Shown piece after piece: positions 52,290 to 62,345 of a DNA stretch of 64,000 nt. The notes beneath the pieces were generated by a model. It searched no databases. It was not told the DNA's origin and saw nothing but the letters and a program-made list of their open reading frames with translations. Source of the stretch: Ryuthela nishihirai. Taxonomy: Eukaryota > Arthropoda > Arachnida > Araneae > Heptathelidae. A program made the translations under genes and the position numbers. The stretch lies in contig JAWZYU010000018.1 of the NCBI GenBank assembly GCA_038380435.1, positions 53,345,751 to 53,409,750 on the forward strand, in the 5' to 3' direction. Within the stretch, counting starts at the first letter, position 1. Each line of letters opens with the position of its first letter.

Positions 52290-53043
52290 TCAAATCCGCA
52301 AAGAGGGAACCTGACTATTATATTTAAGATGTAATGGTAAATTCTGTTTAGGTTAGATAGTTACTAGTGAAACATTATTTTTCTACTTTTCCGAACATTC
52401 CACTATTTGGAATTTCCGTTGTCAGAGGACGCTAAAACTGAAATTTTTTTTTCTTTGAATATGAGAATTCCATATTAGCTCGATCGTTTGCAATCCAAAA
52501 GAATAAGATTCTAATAATAATCAATCCAAGCAAATAAGAAATTAGCGTAAAAATGTAATATTAAAGTTCAAAAACAAAGTGAATATAGAATGCTAAATGA
52601 AATTTCTGTTATTATCACATTTGTAAACCAATCCATTTTCAGAAAATTCCAATTCAAGTCTATCACTGTAAATCGCTATAAAATAGAATAAGGATAGACC
52701 GGGAACTTAACCAGTCTATCTTTACCAACCGGTATAACTAGTTCATGGGCATTTTAAAAGTAAAAAAAAAACTGTCCATTAACTAGTTAGAATTTGAATT
52801 CAATCTTATTGTTCAATTTCCAAACATGTTACGGAGTAGCACGTGTCTGTAGATTTGTACCCGTTCCTCCGAAGTTAACGAGCTATGACTTGTTTGAAAA
52901 CTTATCTAAACTTGTCATTACGTGTTAAAAACAAAGGCTGTGTCATTATTTCTCTTTTCGTTGGCGGTGTGTAAAATTCGGTCTCTGAAATATGTGCGTT
53001 GTTGCTATGGAATGTACTAAAGACTAGGAAAGATTTTACATTT

Positions 53044-53744
53044 TGACAAAGATGCAGTTTGGGAACGACGCGACAAAAATTCCTGCCGATTTATCACAAG
53101 TATATGGGGATCATTCTTGTTCATATGGCAATGTTACGGGACAGGTAGGTCACAGGTAATGAGACGTGATTTTATTATTATACAGATTCTCGATAGATCG
53201 ACAACCTAACTTTGGGTTGCGGTAGATGAACCGTGTCCCCAAATCCGCCAACAAAACTTTCGCTCAAGGAAGAAGATATTCACATTTTTTTTCAATTTCC
53301 AAGAGGTGGTAGACGTAAACATCTTGCCCGAAGAAAGAAATAAATAAATGGCCAACACTAAACCAATATTGTTTTGTCCAAAATGGTAAGTAGATGAAGG
53401 AGCTGCGTCGAACAACAGTCGAGTCAAAGGTTCTCCTCCTTTTTTGTGACAATGCCAGTGATCACAAAACCAGGCAAGTTACGGTCAATTTGGAACAGGA
53501 AAAAATCGTATAGCTACTCCATCCTGCATATTCATCCAATCTTGCACAATGCGATTTTTGGTTGTTCCCAAAAATTAAGAAGAAACTTGCTGGGAAGCCT
53601 TTTCAAGGGTGCAAGACTGCAAAATGCTTTCATTCAGAGCTGCAGAGTATTCCTCAACAGAAATACCACCAATCGTTCCAGAATTGGCTTAGACGTCTGC
53701 AACTTTGCATAGATGCTGGTCGGGAGTACTTTGAAGGACAGTAA
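53044..53744 (+). pseudogene. mariner transposase remnant, SETMAR-like (unit 2)
   Basis: Duplicate of 47885-48585, with the same three catalytic Asp positions, stops and deletion. Since the disabling changes are shared, the remnant was already dead before the block was duplicated. Confidence 0.85.
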
Positions 53745-54657
53745 AAGTTTTCTTGAAGTAAGTGTAATGGTTTTCGTTCTGCAGATATATGTCAAGAACT
53801 TTCTGAATGTCCCTCGTAATCACACAAACAAGAGAAAGGAAGTAACAATGTGTTTCATTTTTTAACAACACGGCATACACTTTTGGCTCTCAAGTACTTT
53901 TTAATTTCTTAGTCTTCTCTTTCAGTTTCTTCTGAAGTTACTTTTGCTTGAAAAATCAGTTGTATACTAAATTTAAAGAGTTTATTATTTGAATTCCCTT
54001 AAGCAACTGCGAAGAAACCATCTTGTTCATTTCATAATTGCGAGCAATTTAGCCTTATCCAAATTGGGTTATTAATCAAAAGGCTTTAAAGAACTATTTT
54101 TAAATGCCCTATTATTTGACTTAAAAATAACAAATTTGTTCGAATGCTTATTTCTTTACTGATGAAATGCATACTTCTTCTTTGACTGAAATTCTTAATG
54201 AGAACCCTCATCTGATATTTATTTGAATGCTGATAATTTAAACTACTTTTCAAGAAAATATTACCCTCAGAAGTATTCTCTGTTACATGGCTCTGTTTAA
54301 TGAACACTTGCTCTTCGTTATTAAATGGGGTAATAATGTAACTTATCATTTAACATATGGAGAACAAAACTGTGGGCATTGTGCTTATACATATTGTACA
54401 AATTTTATGAAATGAATTGACTGCTACTAAAACTAAATGAAACTAAATGACTGCTACTAAAACGTCCTCAAACAATTACTCTTTATTTAATATATAAAGA
54501 AGAAAGGTTATTTGTTCGTGTATTTGTTTGTGTGACTGTCTGTTTACGGACTCGACCTCGAGAAAAGTTAGAGGCACCGAACGTTGCATGAATGTTCCCT
54601 TCAACCAGGAGAAGAATATTGGCTATGTGTGAATACGTTAAATAAAATAAATAAATA

Positions 54658-54849
54658 CCCCCTCAAGCAGCTGCTTGCCACAGAGGTCTGACAGGAGCCT
54701 GTCAGTTTATATGCCACAGTATGAGATCTGAGAGGATGGCAAGACCTCAGCAGAAAAACGACACACACATCCATGCCTAAATCCGGGGCTCGAACCCAGG
54801 TCCCTTAGATCAGTAGCGAAGCGTGCTAACCACTCGGCCACGGGACGGC
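54658..54849 (-). mobile_element. SINE-B, antisense, full length (unit 2)
   Basis: Duplicate of 49499-49690. Confidence 0.9.
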
Positions 54850-55740
54850 TTAGGGGTCAATCAAAACTGGGGTGGGTGGATTTGAATTCATAGAAATCCT
54901 CATAGACTTAGCATTAGCAGTTACTCAAAATCAAGTGGGGAGTGCTATCTGCTAAAATTTTAGAGAGTTTCAGATTGGTCTAAAGTGTAGAAGAAAAATT
55001 ATACCGGGGGTGGAGGACGAATCGATTGCAATGAATTTTATGCCAAATGAAAACTTACGAAATGCGGAATGCCATTTACTACATACCTAGAGAGAGTTTC
55101 AGACCTCCCCGAAGACCACCTACTATATACGTACAGAGTTTCAGACCTATCCAAAGAGAAGGGGATAAAATTTATATCTAGGAAGGAGTAGCGGGGGGGG
55201 GGGGGGACGAAGCGATCGCAAAGTGTTTTATGGCAAATGGAAGCTTACTATATCATTTAGAGAGTTTCAGAGCTCCCCAGGAAGAGGGCGATAAACTATT
55301 ACTGTACGAGATAGTAGGGTGGGGGGGGGGGCTACCAAACGATCATAATGAGTTTTATGCCAAATGAAGGTTTGCGATGTGGGGAGTGCCATGTACTATT
55401 TACTTTAGAGCAGGGGTTCTCAACGTGGGGTATGCGGAAAAATGTTTTGGGGTAGGCCGTGAGAGCTCAAAAGTCGCTAGATCTAGTAACAAAGTCGCTA
55501 AGTTGGCAACACTGCTGTGCAAATATATCATATTTTGTGTTTATTGATATATGTAATTTTTGAATGCAAATTTTAATGTGCATATATATATGTTTTATTT
55601 TATTCCCATTGTTATACTATAACTATAGTTTTATCTATTTATACAAGGGGTACGCCAGTTACATACACATTGTCAGGGTTTACGTGAAGCATAAAAGGTT
55701 GAGAACCACTGCTTTAGAGAGTTTCAGACCAGATGGACAC
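54850..55740. repeat. Degenerate 120-150-bp tandem repeat (unit 2)
   Basis: Duplicate of 49691-50580. The poly-G at about 55193-55206 is one G longer than in unit 1, which is the only difference seen between the units. Confidence 0.75.
55411..55711. mobile_element. hAT MITE, 301 bp (unit 2)
   Basis: Duplicate of 50251-50551 including its CTTTAGAG target duplications (55403-55410, 55712-55719). Confidence 0.92.
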
Positions 55741-55805
55741 CGGGTAAATCTACTAGTCACTTAACTTTCTACAAGTTATTTTCTATAGAAATGTCAGTAA
55801 TCACA

Positions 55806-55952
55806 CTTAGTTTGACGTCGATATAAAATTTAGAAGAAACATTATCTTGAGTCGGATGGTATACTAACCATGACCTCCTGATAATGTGGGTTCGTATCAC
55901 ACCCCGCTCAAAACAATTTTTTCTCTAAATTTGATATCGACGTGAAACTAAG
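55806..55952. repeat. Inverted-repeat element with tRNA-like core (unit 2)
   Basis: Duplicate of 50646-50792. Confidence 0.65.
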
Positions 55953-56636
55953 AGAATTTATTTACATTTAAACAAATGAATCCACCACTCATTATTGATT
56001 TGCTTGATATTTAATCACCATTAAGCTACTTAAATAACAGGCTGCGGGTAGGTGTATAAGAACAATTGTCTTGAACCGAGTGGGATAACTTGTTAAATAC
56101 CTTTTATTTTAAATATCATAATAATAAATTATCCTTTACTGAGAAAGCTATCTTTAAAGAAATCGAAGCGACTTCGTGGTTAGTTTAAAAAATTCAAATA
56201 ATATCATCCTGAATATAACTGGAACAGTAATAACTTGAAGCATGTGGTTGAAAACTTTTATAATCAGTTTAAGGAACTCTCTTCGTGGATATATATTGTG
56301 TATTTAACGGTTGAACAGAAGCAGAATTTTGATGTAGTTTAAAATCAACTTAAGAGATCGGGGACCCTTTCCTCACCTAATGAACATCTAACACGCAGTT
56401 GGAGGCCGAAGCCCTTGCATATTGCAAACAAAGTATTCGTAAAATTTATCACCCTACTTTGTTAATGCTCAAAAATGGGTGATTATTCTCTAAAGCACGT
56501 GGCAGATGCAATACGGAACTATGACTTTCAGTCACGCAAATACTAAACAGGTGGCTTTGAGTATTCGTATGAATATAAAATACTATAATGTTGAAGCAAG
56601 CACGATGCGCAAATTAATGTGCGATCAAACATAGAT

Positions 56637-57461
56637 TAGATCTAAACGATTTTTGGGTTATTGTAATAATTATTCTGCATTTACTACACCGAAGAGGACG
56701 TGTTCTTGACTCATTTTTCCTTGGTGACGACAATAGTCAACGTGGGCAGTTTCTTTAATGAATCTAAATTTTTAATACTAAATGTAAGGTAGAATAATGA
56801 GACATTACAATGTTAAAACACGGGCAAATAATGAGTTCATTTTATGATCATAACATACTTAATGCAATTCAATGATGATAATACTTTCATAAGTTTTATG
56901 TATAATAGCAATTCTTTTAACGTAAAATTAAGCTATTAATGAGCATGTGGTTCAATTAAAGCTTCGGCAATGGGGTTTATTAATGAGATGATTGAACTAT
57001 CAATTTCTCCCAAGAGTAACGAATGTACGTTTATAATTGAAACCACCCAAGGCCTGATAATGAGATTTATTTTGGTGATGGTCTTTCTGTCAAGAAAAAG
57101 GGATGAGTTTCATTTATCTTTTACAAAATTCAAAAGTTAACACCACGTCTTGGTGTCAGAAGTCATTTTCGCCCCCCTCGTTAGAAATTTGTTTTGAAAA
57201 AAAAAAATAAATAAAATATCGTGCCCTTTATCTTTGTCTTCTGGATACCAAAGGGCACGCGTAATATGTAGTAAAGAAACGCCTCTAAAACAAGAAAAAA
57301 AAAGGTGTTGATCACTGTCTGATTTTCGGTTAAACCAATGGAACCAGGAGAAGATTAATATTCCTGAGAACCTGAGTTCAAGATTAATATTTTTGAATAT
57401 TTTCATTTGTAATTCTTGAATGACATTTGTATTCGGCTTTCAAAATTGTGACAGAAATGAA
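56637..57461. other. No confident gene
   Basis: AT-rich. About 57120-57300 (TTGGTGTCAGAAGTCATTTT, CGCCCCCCTCG, AAAGGGCACGCG) looks repeat-like but has no partner in the window. Confidence 0.4.
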
Positions 57462-57473
57462 TCAGGTGAGTGC

Positions 57474-57862
57474 GTTGGGTTGGGTTGTTTTACCTCTGAG
57501 CGGCACTTTTTGCACACCATGGGCTAAATGGCCAGGTCACATGGACCCCGAAGGCTCAGAGAAGGTTGGGGGAGAGGACCCACTGGAACAGCTGTTGGGA
57601 GACAGATGGTAGCCTCCCGTCAAGGCCATCCAGCGTGTTCTTTAACGTGCACAGGGTATGGCTCTCCCGCACACGGGGCCACGGCTTAACGTCCCATCCG
57701 ACGGACGGCGGCCTTTCCAAGCCCATCGGTGTCCCCTACTGACTGTGGGCAGGGCGGGGAAATTTTGCGGAGATAAATCTCAACGCTGACCCAGCTGGGA
57801 CTCGAACCTGGGAACTACAGATTACGAGCCTGGCGCGCTACCGACTGAGTCACCCCCGCCCC
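57474..57862 (-). mobile_element. SINE-A, antisense, full length with target duplication
   Basis: TCAGGTGAGTGC flanks both ends (57462-57473 and 57863-57874), a perfect 12-bp duplication. From 3' to 5': GTTGGGTTGGGTTGTTTTAC, CTCTGAGCGGCACTTTTTGC, body, TCGAACCTGGGAACTACAG (box B), GCGCGCTACCGACTGAGTCA (box A), CCCCCGCCCC. I used this copy as the reference for SINE-A. Confidence 0.95.
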
Positions 57863-57874
57863 TCAGGTGAGTGC

Positions 57875-58203
57875 AGTTGCTTAGCAGAGATTTTATTTAA
57901 ATCATCACTTTCTACACCGTCCTGTGAAACGAAATGCGAGTTTAAAAAACCTGCAATAGCGTCAAAAAGTCCAGAACATATCCTTATTTTTTTCAGTTTT
58001 CTATTGTTCGTGTTAATTTTAGAAAAGAAATTATTAAATTAACTTTTTGTATTCATTCTAAAATATATTCCATGTTTATTTTAAAATTGGTTTAGTGTTT
58101 TGTTACCTGAAATGGTTTATGAGATAAAATTATTGGAAAGCAAGAAACTACTAATTAGAACATGGTATGACATGTGATATCAATTAACATGCATTTAAAT
58201 TTA
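57875..58203. other. Spacer between two inverted SINE-A copies
   Basis: AT-rich, no gene seen. Confidence 0.45.
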
Positions 58204-58585
58204 GGGGCGGGGGGTGGCTCAGTCGGTAGCTCGCCAGGCTCGTAATCTGTAGTTCCCAGGTTCGAGTCCCAGCTGGGTCAGCGTTGAGATTTATCTCCGC
58301 AAAATTGCCCACGGTCAGTAGGGGACACCGATGGGCCTTGGAATAGGCCGCCGTCCGTCGGATGGGACGTTAAGTCGTGGCCCCGTGTGCGGGAGAGCCA
58401 TACCATGTGCACGTTAAAGAACACGCTGGGTGGCCTTGACGGGAGGTTACCATCTGTCTTCCAACAGCTGTTCCAGTGGGTCCCCTCCCCAACCTTCTCT
58501 GAGCCTTCGGGATCCATGTGACCTGGCCATTTAGCCCTGGTGTGCAGAAAAGTGCCGCTCAGAGGTAAAACAACCCAACCCAAAG
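58204..58585 (+). mobile_element. SINE-A, sense, full length
   Basis: Head GGGCGGGGGGTGGCTCAGTC with box A, box B in CCCAGGTTCGAGTCCCAGCT, full body, and end GCCGCTCAGAGGTAAAACAA plus CCCAACCC. No clear target-site duplication. Slightly more diverged than the copy at 57474 and in opposite orientation to it. Confidence 0.93.
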
Positions 58586-58793
58586 AACAATTGTTACACA
58601 TTTTCATCAGAATGTTAAATATTTTAAAATCAATATTTTATAAGCCAGCTCTTTGGTTTAAGGACAGCTTTACATCTTTTTGTCGTGAGATCAGGGATTG
58701 TTTATTAGGTACGTACAATATATGCAGAAACAATATATGCTGCTAAGCGGCCCCCAATTCAAATTTCCAAACTTAAATCTCGTTTATATAGGT

Positions 58794-60150
58794 CAGGCAT
58801 GGCCAACTGTTTTTGCCCCCGGGCCGGATTGGAAAAAAAAATATTTTCACGGGCCGGACGAAATATTAAAATTGAAAAATGTTAAGCAAAACACTTATTT
58901 CTTTAAGTGAACAAAATTTTATTATGAAATTTGTTTATGAATAATTGTAAGTAAATCAATACAACAAATTAACATAATAACTAATGCGACGTGTTGAGAC
59001 GGTTTGCTTCGCTGATTATTATTTTAATATCTGGTTCTATACTTGTAGTAGCTATTCTTAACACAGCCTCCAAATGTAAATCATTCAATCTTGATCTTGT
59101 TGTACTTTTATTTAGATTCATTAAAGAAAAGGTTTGTTCACAAATATAAGTTGAGCTAAAGATTACTAAATACGTCTTGGCAAGTTTTTTTAAATTTCCA
59201 TATTTTTCATTATTCAATTGCTTATAAAAATTACACAAATTTTCTTGCTCTTCTCGATATTTCTCATGTAATAATTCATCACATTGTAAATTAATTATTT
59301 CTAATTGTATATCAACAGGAACGTCATCAACTTGTACAGAAAATGGATTTCGGATAATAGATAAAATTTTATCAATTTTTTTGAAGCAATCGAATCTCTG
59401 TTCGAAATCTGTCATTAGTGCAAGGATGTTTTTATTAAATGTTTTAACCTTTTCTTTTAAAATATTTATAGATATGGTCTGTAACGTTGGAAAATGATGA
59501 AATTTAAATTCAGCCAGAATTGTAGAAAAAAGGCTAAGCTTCATTTTAAAAGCTCTTAATTTCTGTATTAAATCATGAGCAAATAAATTTTTTTCCTTGT
59601 ATACATGTGTTAAATTCGTTCAAATGTGTGAGAATATCCAAAGAAAATGCTAAATCACAAATCCAATTTGGATCTAATAATTCAGGAAAATCCTCATTTT
59701 CTTTAAGCATTAAAAATATTTTTATTTCCTCTTGAAGGTCCCACACACGTCTTAAAACTTTTCCCAAACTTAACCAACGGATTTTATTGTGATATAGTAC
59801 ATCTAAATGACTGGTATTTAATTCTTCAAGGAGATCAATAAATTGCCTGTGATTTAATCCTTTTGATCGTAGGAAATTCACTAATTTCACAACTACATTT
59901 GTAACATGATCGATTTTTAAAATATTTTTGCACTATGCAAAAATATTTTACTCGCCTGCTGGCAACGTCGCTTGAACATCGAGTGCAGATGAGTATAAAA
60001 GTTTTAATTCTTTATAACGGAATCGTTTTTAAAAAATATAGAAGTATCGAGAATTCATTCGATTAATTACTAGAAGTTAAATGTTAATATTGAAAAATTG
60101 TTCGCGGGCCACATAAATTCATTACGCGGGCCGTATGTTGGCCATGCCTG
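58794..60150 (-). mobile_element. hAT transposon, internally deleted, with target duplication
   Basis: ATATAGGT flanks both ends (58786-58793, 60151-60158), an exact 8-bp duplication. Terminal repeats: CAGGCATGGCCAACTGTTTT at left, complement of the right end CAGGCATGGCCAACATACGG; both continue into GGGCC-rich subterminal sequence. The 1357-bp element codes on the minus strand for the C-terminal part of a hAT transposase only. Confidence 0.93.
58981..59890 (-). pseudogene. hAT transposase C-terminal half (GTF2IRD2/ZBED-like), frameshifted
   Basis: First frame 59890-59573: VNFLRSKGLNHRQFIDLLEE, DVLYHNKIRWLSLGKVLRRV, EEIKIFLMLKE, DPNWICDLAFSLDILTHLNE. A one-base change in the A7 run near 59590 shifts the frame; the other frame continues LFAHDLIQKLRAFKMKLSLF (59544 downward), FEQRFDCFKK, NEKYGNLKKLAKTYLVIFSS, TYICEQTFSLMNLNKSTTRS, RLNDLHLEAVLRIATT and a stop at 58981. 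The last part is the hAT dimerisation domain with the typical E.FS.MN.NKS.. pattern. The N-terminal BED finger and the first part of the catalytic domain are deleted. Similar sequence was domesticated in vertebrates, but the frameshift and deletion speak against that here. Confidence 0.88.
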
Positions 60151-60158
60151 ATATAGGT

Positions 60159-60379
60159 GAATGAATAGGGCCTAAAAAAGGGTTGCGAGCAAAGGCTCCT
60201 CAGGGCTAACTTCGCCGCTGCATGGAATGCACTAGTTTCAGAAGCAGTTTTTCTGCAACACGTGATTAAAGGAAAATAGAAAACCTCCAATTAACTCAAG
60301 ATAATTTAAAATCCTCTTCTTGTAAATTTCATAACTTATTTTATGCCGTAAATTCTTGATAAGATTAAGATTCAGAGCC
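60159..60379. other. Spacer
   Basis: Nothing recognised; a short frame on the minus strand crosses the transposon end. Confidence 0.4.
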
Positions 60380-60500
60380 TGTTAGGCCTTATCTGTCTCC
60401 TGCTCCCACTCTTCTCTGATCCTTTGGGGACCTTGTGATGTAGCCCTTTAGTCCATTATGTGCAAAAAGTTGATGCTAAAAGGCAAAACAAGCCAACAAC
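60380..60500 (+). mobile_element. SINE-A, sense, 3' fragment
   Basis: TTATCTGTCTCCTGCTCC, CTCTGATCCTTTGGGGACCT, AGCCCTTTAGTCCATTATGT, GCAAAAAG and GGCAAAACAAGCCAAC keep the 3' landmarks of SINE-A at moderate divergence. Confidence 0.7.
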
Positions 60501-61447
60501 GAGAGCCTGTTCAATCCTTTTAAACATTATGTTTGTAGCTGCATGATTTTTTTTTCAAAGTATCTTAAGATCTATTTAAAATATTTGAAATTAGTCTACA
60601 TAAATATCTCAGTACAAAAAAATAAACGTTATGAAAAGTTAATTCAGTGGATAGAAATTGAATGAAACACAAAAAGCATGAACAAAGACACAGTTGTGTT
60701 CAAGAGTTTTTACTCCCACTTTTTTCCTTTTATCAAATTAGTGACAAGTGAAAGTAAAGAAAACTGAACTTCTAGAAGTCACAGTACAACAAAACGAAAT
60801 GGTTGACTGCTAATGTTGAAAATAGAAAAATATATATACTGTTTAATTTGTTTCACCTTTTGGAGGTGATTAGAAATGGTAGAATGACGATATTAGAAAT
60901 ATTAAAAATTTTGAGAGAACACCAAATTAACAAAATCTATTAGATAGCGAACTAGTTATTAGTAGCAGCTTGCTTATTTTCAATATCCTCAACTTCTAGT
61001 CTCAAGCCACCCCAATAACTGCTAGTTATTTTTCTCAATAAAAACTTGCTTTGTGGATTAGATAAAAATTAATATTAAACGTATAGATATTATTAAATTC
61101 AAAGAGTATTGGTATACACCCTTTGCACATAGAATTTTAAAAGTGCATCTAGATTCAAAAAAAAAAAAAATCGTCCAGACCTATTCCCAAATTTCTAATT
61201 TTGATTTATAGACTGAAGGAGACTTTCATCTCTTATCAGTTTCTTCTTTTGTGCCTCTAACCCTGTTTGCGCAGAGCAGAAATATCGAATTGCACTCTCC
61301 TGGGCTGAGTTGTACTATTTCACTCCTCAGAGTTAGGGTTATTTTATCGCACATTAACAGCACACTAACCTAAACTAAACGGTCAGGACACAAGAATTCC
61401 AGTGCTCAGAACGGAATAAGTATTCATTTTTTTAATCTACCAAAGAA
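60501..61447. other. AT-rich; scrap of SINE-A near the right end
   Basis: TGGGCTGAGTTGTACTATTT (about 61300) and ACGGTCAGGACACAAGAATT (61379) followed by CCAGTGCTCAGAACGG resemble the antisense 3' end and following segment of SINE-A. Nothing else recognised. Confidence 0.45.
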
Positions 61448-62140
61448 AATAAATGTCTCGTTAGTGATCCACCTTTCCTTTTCAACAAAGGGCTAAATAT
61501 AATTTTTTAGTAGCCCTTTCTGCATAATGACTTTTAGTGGGTCTTTTTTCTTCTAAACTGTGGACTATATTCTCCTTAATTTCACCTTTCTTCTGCAAAT
61601 TGACTAAATTTTCCTTTACTAAATCTTTCATTTGCAAAAAGAGCTATGAAACCTCTAAATGATCCTTTAATTCTTCATAATGAGCTAAATGTAACGTTAG
61701 CAGCCATTTTTTTCTACATAATGGACAAAGTGTCTTTTGTGCGGCATTTTTCTGCTAACCAATACATAAATATTCCCTGGGTAACCTTTTTCTCCTAAAC
61801 AATGAGCCAAATTTCCTGAAGAATCATTTTCTTCCTCACACTGCGCTGAATGTCCTCAGAGTGATCCTATTCTTCTTCATGGTGAATAAATGTCCTCCGA
61901 GTGGTCCGTTTCTTTTACACAATGGCTTAATGATCCCTGAGTGATTCATTTCTTCTACACATGACTGAATGTCTTGTGAGCAACGATTTTCTTCTACGCA
62001 ATGATTAATGTCTAACGTGACTTCATGTCCTCTGAATGGTTCGCAATTAGTTAAATGTTTCGCGAGGAATCATTTTCTCCTACCCAGGAGCTAAATGTCT
62101 TCTTTTGAGTGAGCTTTTTTGCCAACCAACTATTAAATGA
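61448..62140. repeat. 40-bp degenerate minisatellite derived from the SINE-A 3' end
   Basis: About 17 units, consensus near TCCTCTGAGTGATCATTTTC followed by TTCTACACAATGAGCTAAAT. This matches the antisense 3' end of SINE-A (CCTCTGAGCGGCACTTTTTT then GCACACAATGGGCTAAATG). The rest of a SINE-A follows directly in the right orientation. Confidence 0.8.
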
Positions 62141-62345
62141 TCACTAAGAGAGCAAGACTCAGAAAGGGATGAAAATGATAAGTTGGATAGACGTTAAGAA
62201 CAGACACATATAAGCAGCCTTTTGAGGTCATCCAGTATGTTTTACAAGATGGATAATCTTAAATGGCTGCATTACACGTATAGTCAGAGCTTAACATTTC
62301 ATTTATGGACAGCCGCCTTTCGAAGGCATCTCTGTTTTACTTTTT
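62141..62345 (-). mobile_element. SINE-A, antisense, body next to its expanded 3' end
   Basis: GAGCAAGACTCAGAAAGGGA, GCAGCCTTTTGAGGTCATCC, AGTATGTTTTACAAG, CAGAGCTTAACATTTCATTT, ATGGACAGCCGCCTTTCGAA keep the order of SINE-A with high divergence. The head is missing. Confidence 0.65.

Larger units (their letters stand above)
51512..56636 (+). repeat. Large direct duplication, unit 2 (5125 bp)
   Basis: Second unit of the duplication described at 46353. It ends with CGATCAAACATAGAT, after which TAGATCTAAACGATTTTTGG follows (the native right flank), whereas unit 1 runs into the filler. Confidence 0.97.

Noticed and set aside
58540..58746. Plus-strand frame beginning MCRKVPLRGKT as a gene
   Set aside because: Its start is the SINE-A 3' end and the rest is spacer.
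58981..59890. Domesticated hAT-derived host gene
   Set aside because: Intact transposon ends and target duplication, a frameshift and a deleted N-terminus indicate an ordinary transposon copy.
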